Assembly: GCA_903905455.1 (NCBI GenBank) | Contig: CAIVGN010000075.1 | Coordinates: 1-64,000 of the forward strand | From: an uncultured Archangium sp. | GTDB taxonomy: Bacteria > Myxococcota > Myxococcia > Myxococcales > Myxococcaceae | DNA: 64,000 nt | Direction: 5' to 3' | Shown here: positions 58,550 through 64,000 of the stretch, piece after piece | Position numbering within the stretch: position 1 is the first letter of the stretch | How the letters are laid out: each line of letters begins with the position of its first letter | The notes under the pieces: generated by a model | The model's input: only the letters and a program-made list of their open reading frames with translations | Database searches by the model: none | Told to the model about the DNA's origin: nothing | Program-made: the position numbers and the translations under genes

Positions 58550-60894
58550 GGCGCACCCTGGAAGTTCGGAGAAGCAGCGACGGCCTTGAGCACCGCGCGC
58601 ATGTCGCCGTTGTTGGCAAACGTCGTGTCCCAGAGCGTCTTGTAGAGCACGCGCTCGTCGGTCTGCGATCGCAGCTCGCGGCCGATGAGCAGCTTGACCT
58701 GGGTGTTGATCATCCGGCGGATGAAGGGCTCCTTCTTCACCGCCTTGGTGGTGAAGGCCTCGAGCCCGGCGCCCTTGTAGGGGTAGGTGGCGACGAGCCC
58801 GCGGTCGGTGTCGTCGATGGCCGCGCCGTTCAAGGTGTCGCGGAACGTGCCGTCGTCGGACCACCGGAGCCGCTGGTGCGCGAGCGGGGTCAGCAGCTGG
58901 TGGCAGTTGAAGCAGATGCTCTGCGGGTCGACGGTGGAGGACGCGGTGGAGGTGCCGCGCTGGTCGAAGACCTCCGGGGGCACCTCGAAGATCGACCCCA
59001 TGAACCCCGAGAAGACGCGGGCGGGGAAGTTGTAGTGCGGGAGCCCGGGCTTGTTGCTCAGGTAGCCCTTGGTGGAGAGCACGCCGGTGCGCCCGTGTTC
59101 GGCGCCGCGCGGCTGCTGCTGGTACTGCTCGTCGACGGTGTACTCGGCGGTGAGCACCTCCTCGAAGCTGCGGCCGTTGACGGTGACGTAGGTCCACAGC
59201 CGGGCGGGCTCGTCAGACTCGGGCGTCCCCTGGCTCTCGATGCGCAGCTGGATGCGGCCGAAGTAGTACGCGCGGAACTCGGGGCTGGCGATGACGTCCG
59301 CGAGGAGCGGGGTCAGGCCGTCGGTGCCCAGCCTGGTGAACTCCGCGGCGGTGGGCGGGCGGCCCAGGGCGCGCTGGGTCAGGGCCACCAGTCGCAGGGT
59401 GTCCTTCGCCGAGGCACCCGTGGCCACTTCGATCGAAGGCGGCATGGTGAAGAGGAAGTCGGGGTGGCGCACCAGCGCCTCGCACACGCCGCTCCAGGCA
59501 TCGACGCGCGTGCCCAGGCCGCCCAGGTCCTTGAGCAGGGCGTAGGTCGAGGTCTGCTCCGCGGCGGTCGCCGGGCGGTACAGCAGCCGCTGGTAGAGCG
59601 TGGAGATCTTCTGCTTCGCCGAGTCGGTCATCGTGGTGCCCGTGCCCGCGCCCAGGGGCCCGGTGATGGTGACCTGGTCGAGGTAGACGTTGATGTCGCC
59701 GCCGGCCACCACCGCGTCGTTGATGAAGCTGATGGAGATCGAGGTGTTGCCGACGTCGGGCACCACCACGTCGGTGGTCTTGTCTTCGTAGGCCGCGATG
59801 TTGGTGTACTCGAGGGTGTTGGCGCCGACGGCCGTGCCGATCTGCACGCGCAGCTGCGGGCCGACGCCGTTGCCGTCGAGCGTGGGCTTGCCGCGCACCG
59901 TCACCCGGTACGTCCCCGGGGCGGCCAGCGTGTAGGGCACCGCGAAGGTGCAGCCGGTGTAGCAAAAGTAGCCCGCCGGGTTGGTCGACGCGTTGCCCGC
60001 GCCGGTCGCGGGGCTGGGGGTCAGCGCCTCGAACTGGGCCACGGTGTCGCTCTGCGCGGGGGTGTCGATGATCGGCCCGGTCAGCGGGGTGAGGCCGGTG
60101 AAGGGCCCGGTGCCGTTGGTGGCCGCGGCGCTGCAGACGTCGGGGGCCAGGGCGTCCATGCCCAGGAGGAACTCGGCCGTGGCGGCGCGCGCCTCGACGA
60201 AGTGGGTCCGGAAGTTCACGCCGCCGAAGAGGCCGATGTTGCGCTCGAACTGGTCGACGCCGCCGCGCATCCAGTCGTCGTTGAAGGCCGACTTCACCTT
60301 GCCCTTGAGCTGCACGAAGTTGAGGAACGGGTTGTCGTACGAGGAGATCGGCGGGCCGCTGTAGGGGGACAACAGCTCCGGGGGGAACTGCTCGTCGGCG
60401 GCGGGCCCACCCGAGGCCTCGAACGCCCGCACCATGCACGCCGCCCGGCTGAGCGCCTGCACCGTGGCGTCGGGCCAGGCCGGCGTGCCCTGGGGCATGC
60501 GCACGCGATCGTCGGGGTTGATCACCCGCGCCAACAGCGAGCCCGGCTCGTCGCGGAAGAAGCCCGCGGTGCGCGCGAGGTGAAAGGTCTCGGTCGCGTC
60601 GGCGGTCACCAGGAAGCGGCGGCCCGAGCCCTGCGCGTGACACGAGAGGCACTGGCTGTCGCCGCTCACCATCGGCGGGTACACCTGGGTCGCGAACACG
60701 CCGATCGCGTCTTCGAGCCGCGCGTTGGGGAACTGGGTGAGGTCGCAGCTCACCTCGGGGGGCACGTAGACCGCGGCGCCGCCACCACCCGTGCCAGAGC
60801 CTGAACCTGCGGGCCCATCGCTCTCGAGCGCGCCGATCAGCCCTTCACACCCAGAGAACACCACTGCAGCAAGGAGCCAGGCGAACCTACCCAT
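58546..60894 (-). CDS. Planctomycete-type cytochrome c lipoprotein (DUF1592/DUF1588/DUF1585-like)
   Basis: 782 aa from ATG at 60892-60894 with GAGG 6 bases upstream. A lipoprotein signal (VVFSGC) and Gly/Ser linker precede a haem-binding CLSCHAQ and a second CFNCHQ in the C-terminal part, the latter in SICFNCHQLLTPLAHQRLRW, as in DUF1588/DUF1585. A carbohydrate-binding-like beta domain sits at about 270-420 (YTLAAPGTYRVTVRGK, ISISFINDAVVAGGDINVYL). Two CxxCH motifs suggest periplasmic c-type haem. The TGA overlaps the DUF1501 ATG, so the two work together. Role unknown. Confidence 0.78.
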   Translation of the reverse strand: MGRFAWLLAAVVFSGCEGLIGALESDGPAGSGSGTGGGGAAVYVPPEVSCDLTQFPNARLEDAIGVFATQVYPPMVSGDSQCLSCHAQGSGRRFLVTADATETFHLARTAGFFRDEPGSLLARVINPDDRVRMPQGTPAWPDATVQALSRAACMVRAFEASGGPAADEQFPPELLSPYSGPPISSYDNPFLNFVQLKGKVKSAFNDDWMRGGVDQFERNIGLFGGVNFRTHFVEARAATAEFLLGMDALAPDVCSAAATNGTGPFTGLTPLTGPIIDTPAQSDTVAQFEALTPSPATGAGNASTNPAGYFCYTGCTFAVPYTLAAPGTYRVTVRGKPTLDGNGVGPQLRVQIGTAVGANTLEYTNIAAYEDKTTDVVVPDVGNTSISISFINDAVVAGGDINVYLDQVTITGPLGAGTGTTMTDSAKQKISTLYQRLLYRPATAAEQTSTYALLKDLGGLGTRVDAWSGVCEALVRHPDFLFTMPPSIEVATGASAKDTLRLVALTQRALGRPPTAAEFTRLGTDGLTPLLADVIASPEFRAYYFGRIQLRIESQGTPESDEPARLWTYVTVNGRSFEEVLTAEYTVDEQYQQQPRGAEHGRTGVLSTKGYLSNKPGLPHYNFPARVFSGFMGSIFEVPPEVFDQRGTSTASSTVDPQSICFNCHQLLTPLAHQRLRWSDDGTFRDTLNGAAIDDTDRGLVATYPYKGAGLEAFTTKAVKKEPFIRRMINTQVKLLIGRELRSQTDERVLYKTLWDTTFANNGDMRAVLKAVAASPNFQGAP

Positions 60895-60945
60895 CGACCA
60901 CCTCACTGGAGAATTGCAGCAGTGTTGGGTGGTTCTTGATCTACG

Positions 60946-62136
60946 TCAACGGTGGGCCCGAGTGCGCACAGGTGCGATACGCCCGTCGAGCACCGCGCGG
61001 GTGACGAAGGCGAGCGAGGTGAGCCGGCGCAGCGCCCGCCCCTTCCCCTCGGGGAGCTCGGCGCCCAGCGACTGCGCGAGCGACTCCACGCTGCCCGCCG
61101 CGCCATCGCGGAGCTGACCGAGCACGCTGCGCAGGTTGACGAAGTCGGCCGGGGCCACGCCCTCGTGCTCGAGGAGATCGCGACAGAAACCGCCCCACCC
61201 CAGCTGGAGATCGCCGGGCCGGATGAAGGCCTTCCACGCCTCGACCACGTCGGGGCGCGCGTCGGCGGCGAGGATGGTGGCGGCGTCGAGATCGAGGTGC
61301 ATCGGCACGCGGGGCCCCAGGGCGCGGGCGGGCTTGAGCAGGCGCACGAAGCGCTCGCCGGTCGACACGCGCTCGGCGACGAGCTGCACCAGCTCCTGGT
61401 CGTCGGGCAGCGGGCGCTCGGGGTCGGTCATCGGCCACGCGTTGGCCTCGCCAAAGACCACCACCAGCTCACGATCGCGCAGCACCGCGGTGGGGTCCTG
61501 GCGCTCGCCCTTCTTCGGCTTGCGGTTCTTGTGACGCGAGCCCGAGGTGGGGTTGGCGCGGATGTAGTCGAGCTGCTTTTCGACCATGGCGTCGAAGGCC
61601 GTGAGGATCGGCGAGAACCGCGCCGGCGCCTTCTCCAGGCGCTCGAGCACGAAGGCCGTGGCCTCGATGGTGGCGAGGCAGTGCTCCTCGGGTTCCTTGC
61701 GGATGCGGTAGTTGCCGGGCTGGTCGGGGAAGAACTTGAGGCGCGGCAGCTTCGAGAGCAGCGGGCACTTCTCGACGACCTTCTTCGCGTTCGACCAGGT
61801 GCCGTCGATCACCACCAGCGTCTGCGGGGGCGCGACCAGGTCGTCGATGTCCACGGCCGATTCACTGGGGAAGAGCACGGCCACGCCGGGCTGCGCGCAG
61901 AGCGCCTCGAGGGCCGGGTTGCCCACCGCCGTGAGCCCTACGTGGAGCTCGGAGTTGGGCAGCGAGAGGTGCGCCATGCGGCAGGTGCTGATGGGCACCT
62001 TCGCCTCGCGCGGGTGCTGGATGAAGACCACGTGCGTCTGGCTGGGCACCTGGGTCACCGCGCTGCACCAGCAGACGGATCTCGGCCGGCGGCAACGAAG
62101 ACAGACTTCCCGGTGCTCGGCGGCGGCGACTTCCAT
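60946..62136 (-). CDS. DTW domain protein (tRNA acp3U synthase type) with degenerate DEDD-exonuclease-like C-terminal domain
   Basis: 396 aa from ATG at 62134-62136, with AGGAG 8 bases upstream. A zinc-like CLRC(x)6CWC at 12-24, QHPREAKVPIST, and the DGTW motif at 111-114 identify the DTW family, whose members TapT and relatives put 3-amino-3-carboxypropyl groups on tRNA uridine. Residues about 222-390 align by pattern with DnaQ-like exonucleases (ELVQLVAERVSTGERF, then a PRVPMHLDLDAATI region), but the catalytic DxE is replaced by FGE, the FD site by FCRD and the HxxxxD by RALRRLT. So I infer an inactive RNA-binding module. Divergent from rsmE. Confidence 0.82.
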   Translation of the reverse strand: MEVAAAEHREVCLRCRRPRSVCWCSAVTQVPSQTHVVFIQHPREAKVPISTCRMAHLSLPNSELHVGLTAVGNPALEALCAQPGVAVLFPSESAVDIDDLVAPPQTLVVIDGTWSNAKKVVEKCPLLSKLPRLKFFPDQPGNYRIRKEPEEHCLATIEATAFVLERLEKAPARFSPILTAFDAMVEKQLDYIRANPTSGSRHKNRKPKKGERQDPTAVLRDRELVVVFGEANAWPMTDPERPLPDDQELVQLVAERVSTGERFVRLLKPARALGPRVPMHLDLDAATILAADARPDVVEAWKAFIRPGDLQLGWGGFCRDLLEHEGVAPADFVNLRSVLGQLRDGAAGSVESLAQSLGAELPEGKGRALRRLTSLAFVTRAVLDGRIAPVRTRAHR

Positions 62137-62193
62137 GCGTCCGGCTCCTGTGCCCGGTCCTCTGCCTGACCGCAAGCAGGTAGGGTGGGCCGC

Positions 62194-62916
62194 GTGAACC
62201 TGCTGTTGCTGCGTCAGGAAGAGCTCGATCCCGAAGGCGTGGTGCGGCTCACGGGCCGTCGCCTCGAACACGCGCGCGAGGTCCTGCGCGTGCAACAGGG
62301 CCAGGCGCTGCGCGTGGGCGTGCTCGGAGGCCTGATGGGGACCGGCGAGGTGCTCTCGGAAGATCGCGAGGCGCTGGTACTCAAGGTGAGCGTCACCCTG
62401 CCCCCGCCCCCGCGCGCCGGGGTGTCCCTGGTGCTCGCCGTGCCGAGGCCCAAGCAGCTCAAGCGCGTCATCCCCGCGGTGGCCTCGCTGGGCGTCGATC
62501 GCGTGGTGCTGGTCAACGCGGCGCGCGTGGAGAAGAGCTACTTCGACTCCAAGGTGCTGGCCCAGGAGTTCCTCGACGGGCTCATCGAGCTGGGCCTGGA
62601 GCAGGCCTGCGACACGGTGCGGCCCACGCTGGAGATCCGCCAGCGGCTCAAGCCCTTCATCGAAGACGAGCTGTCCACCTGGGCCCCGGCCGACGCCCTG
62701 CGCCAGGTCCCCCACCCGCACACCGCGACCCCGCTGCGGCCGGTGCCCGCGAGCACCCACGTGGTCCTCGCCATCGGCCCCGACGGAGGCTGGGTGCCCT
62801 TCGAGATCGAGCTCTTCGTGAAGCACGGGTTTCAGCCGGTTTCCCTCGGGCCCCGGGTCTTGAGGGGGGAAGTCGCGGTGCCCGCCGTGCTCGGGGCCGT
62901 GCGCGCTGGCACCTGA
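62194..62916 (+). CDS. rsmE: 16S rRNA m3U1498 methyltransferase RsmE
   Basis: 240 aa from GTG at 62194, chosen because VNLLLLRQEE fits the family start and AGGGTGG lies 5 bases upstream; GTG 62185 is the alternative. An N-terminal PUA-like domain (VRLTGRRLEHAREVLRVQQG) is followed by the SPOUT methyltransferase with AVPRPKQLKRVIPAVASLGV and the knot loop LAIGPDGGW and VSLGPRVLRGEVAV. It methylates N3 of U1498 in 16S rRNA. Paired divergently with a tRNA modification protein. Confidence 0.95.
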   Translation: MNLLLLRQEELDPEGVVRLTGRRLEHAREVLRVQQGQALRVGVLGGLMGTGEVLSEDREALVLKVSVTLPPPPRAGVSLVLAVPRPKQLKRVIPAVASLGVDRVVLVNAARVEKSYFDSKVLAQEFLDGLIELGLEQACDTVRPTLEIRQRLKPFIEDELSTWAPADALRQVPHPHTATPLRPVPASTHVVLAIGPDGGWVPFEIELFVKHGFQPVSLGPRVLRGEVAVPAVLGAVRAGT

Positions 62917-62936
62917 CGCGGTATCAACGCGGGGCC

Positions 62937-64000
62937 ATGACGTTCCTCAAAGAGCTGCCCAAGAAGAAGCAGGACCCGGTCAACCCGCCCGCCCTGCTGG
63001 AGTTCATGATGAAGGACTGGAAGCCCCAGTCCGCCGCGCTGCCCAAGGTGCACCGCCACGCGAAGAACTTCCGCGCCCGGCGCGACGCGCTCTCGGCCCT
63101 CTTCCCCGGCGACGTGCTGGTCATCCCCACCGGCCACGAGCAGGTGCGCGCCAACGACACCCACTTCCGCTTTCGCGCCGGCAGCGACTTCTTCTGGCTG
63201 ACCGGCAACCTCGAGCCGGACTGCGTGCTGGTGATGGTGCCCGGCGCCCGGGGCGGCCACGACGCGCACCTCTTCGTCGAGCCCAACCCCGGCCGCACCA
63301 ACGAGACCTTCTTCACCGATCGCCACAAGGGCGAGCTGTGGGTCGGCCCGCGCTTCGGCGTGGTGCAGAGCTGCGCGCACTTCGACGTCGAGTTCGCCCA
63401 CGGCCTGCCCGACCTCGCGAAGTTCCTCGAGAAGTACCCCCTGTGCCGCGTGCTGCGAGGCCTCTCTCCCGCGGTCGACACGCTGCGCAGCCCCGCCCAC
63501 GAGCGCCCCGAAGACAAGGAACTGGCCATCGGCCTCGGGGAGCTGCGCCTCATCAAGGACTCGCTCGAGGTCACGGAGTTGAAGAAGGTCGTCGACGCCA
63601 CCCGGCGGGGCTTCGAGGACGTCATCCGCGCCCTGGGCACCGCGAAGAGCGAGCGGGAGGTCGAGGGCCTCTTCGGCCTGCGCGCGCGCGTCGAGGGCAA
63701 CGACGTCGGCTACGGCACCATCGCCGCCTCGGGCGCCCACGCCTGCATCCTCCACTGGACGAACAACGACGGCGCGCTGAAGAAGAAGGACCTGCTGCTG
63801 CTCGACGCCGGGGTGGAAGGGCTCGCGCTGTACACGGCCGACATCACGCGCACCCTGCCCATCGGCGGGAAGTTCTCGAAGGAACAGCGCGAGATCTACG
63901 AGCTGGTGTGGGCTGCCCAGCAGGCTGCCTTCGGGGCGGTGAAGCCGGGCAACGACTTCATGGAGCCCAACCGGCGCGCCATGCGGGTGCTCGCCGAGGG
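62937..64000 (+). CDS. Aminopeptidase P family (M24B) peptidase, 3' end cut by window
   Basis: First 354 codons from ATG at 62937; the rest lies outside. The N-terminal creatinase-like domain (YHRHAKNF-like RHAKNFRARRDAL, DFFWLTGNLEPD) precedes the M24 pita-bread fold with LHWTNNDG, LLLLDAGVEG and TADITRTLPIGGKFS, which supplies the two metal-binding Asp residues. Proline aminopeptidases remove an N-terminal residue ahead of proline. Starts 20 bases after rsmE, so probably cotranscribed. Confidence 0.93.
   Translation, partial: MTFLKELPKKKQDPVNPPALLEFMMKDWKPQSAALPKVHRHAKNFRARRDALSALFPGDVLVIPTGHEQVRANDTHFRFRAGSDFFWLTGNLEPDCVLVMVPGARGGHDAHLFVEPNPGRTNETFFTDRHKGELWVGPRFGVVQSCAHFDVEFAHGLPDLAKFLEKYPLCRVLRGLSPAVDTLRSPAHERPEDKELAIGLGELRLIKDSLEVTELKKVVDATRRGFEDVIRALGTAKSEREVEGLFGLRARVEGNDVGYGTIAASGAHACILHWTNNDGALKKKDLLLLDAGVEGLALYTADITRTLPIGGKFSKEQREIYELVWAAQQAAFGAVKPGNDFMEPNRRAMRVLAE

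Overview
The window is high-GC bacterial chromosome, densely coding on both strands, and reads as core and lineage-specific genome of a myxobacterium (Myxococcota). The grounds are a CdnL regulator of the Myxococcus type, a TIGR02996 repeat-companion protein, a eukaryotic-like Ser/Thr kinase with a PEGA-like tail, lipoproteins with DAG/PDAG-rich or Gly-rich linkers, and a paired DUF1592/DUF1501 secreted system. I see no rRNA, tRNA, CRISPR array, prophage or insertion-sequence transposase. No stretch above 300 bases lacks a gene; the largest gap is 3514-3749.

Layout. 1-3513: 3'-truncated secreted M36 metallopeptidase. 3.7-8.2 kb: TIGR02996 protein, CDP-alcohol phosphotransferase, MsbA-like exporter and, divergent from it, lpxB. 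16.2-8.2 kb (minus): an elongation cluster mreC-mreD-mrdA-rodA that continues into a Dol-P-Man synthase-like glycosyltransferase, a MarC protein and the kinase. 16.3-19.1 kb (plus): PpiD-like foldase, maf, YggS. 19.1-24.7 kb: zinc-ribbon protein, cNMP-binding protein, a lipoprotein esterase whose motif order suggests circular permutation, two tandem DUF3108 proteins and a DUF507 protein. 24.8-32.4 kb (minus): cysS-M28 peptidase-uvrB-uvrC, with a 467-bp cassette between uvrB and uvrC made of a DUF559 nuclease inside near-perfect 47/48-bp inverted repeats. 32.5-45 kb: FHA protein, membrane protein, cdnL with a clear terminator, comEC, a secreted EEP-fold lipoprotein, an 18-residue-repeat protein, dnaE and a receiver-HDOD protein. 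45-51.4 kb: lineage-specific proteins and a YgiQ radical SAM protein. 51.5-60.9 kb: HerA-like ATPase, then (minus) DUF1592-DUF1501 followed by a TviB-TviC-epimerase nucleotide-sugar operon. 60.9-64 kb: DTW protein with a degenerate exonuclease-like tail, rsmE and a truncated M24 aminopeptidase P.

How the genes fit together. Much of the window serves the envelope: lipid A (LpxB, MsbA-like), wall elongation (MreCD, PBP2, RodA), periplasmic folding, surface polysaccharide precursors (UDP-aminouronate synthesis) and many secreted or lipidated proteins. DNA repair and replication (UvrB, UvrC, DnaE, ComEC, HerA-like) form a second group.

The observations I rate highest are the inverted-repeat/DUF559 cassette in uvrBC, the apparent circular permutation of the 19.8-22.0 kb esterase, and the DTW plus degenerate DEDD-exonuclease-like fusion. 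All functional calls are from reading the sequence; no database search was run.
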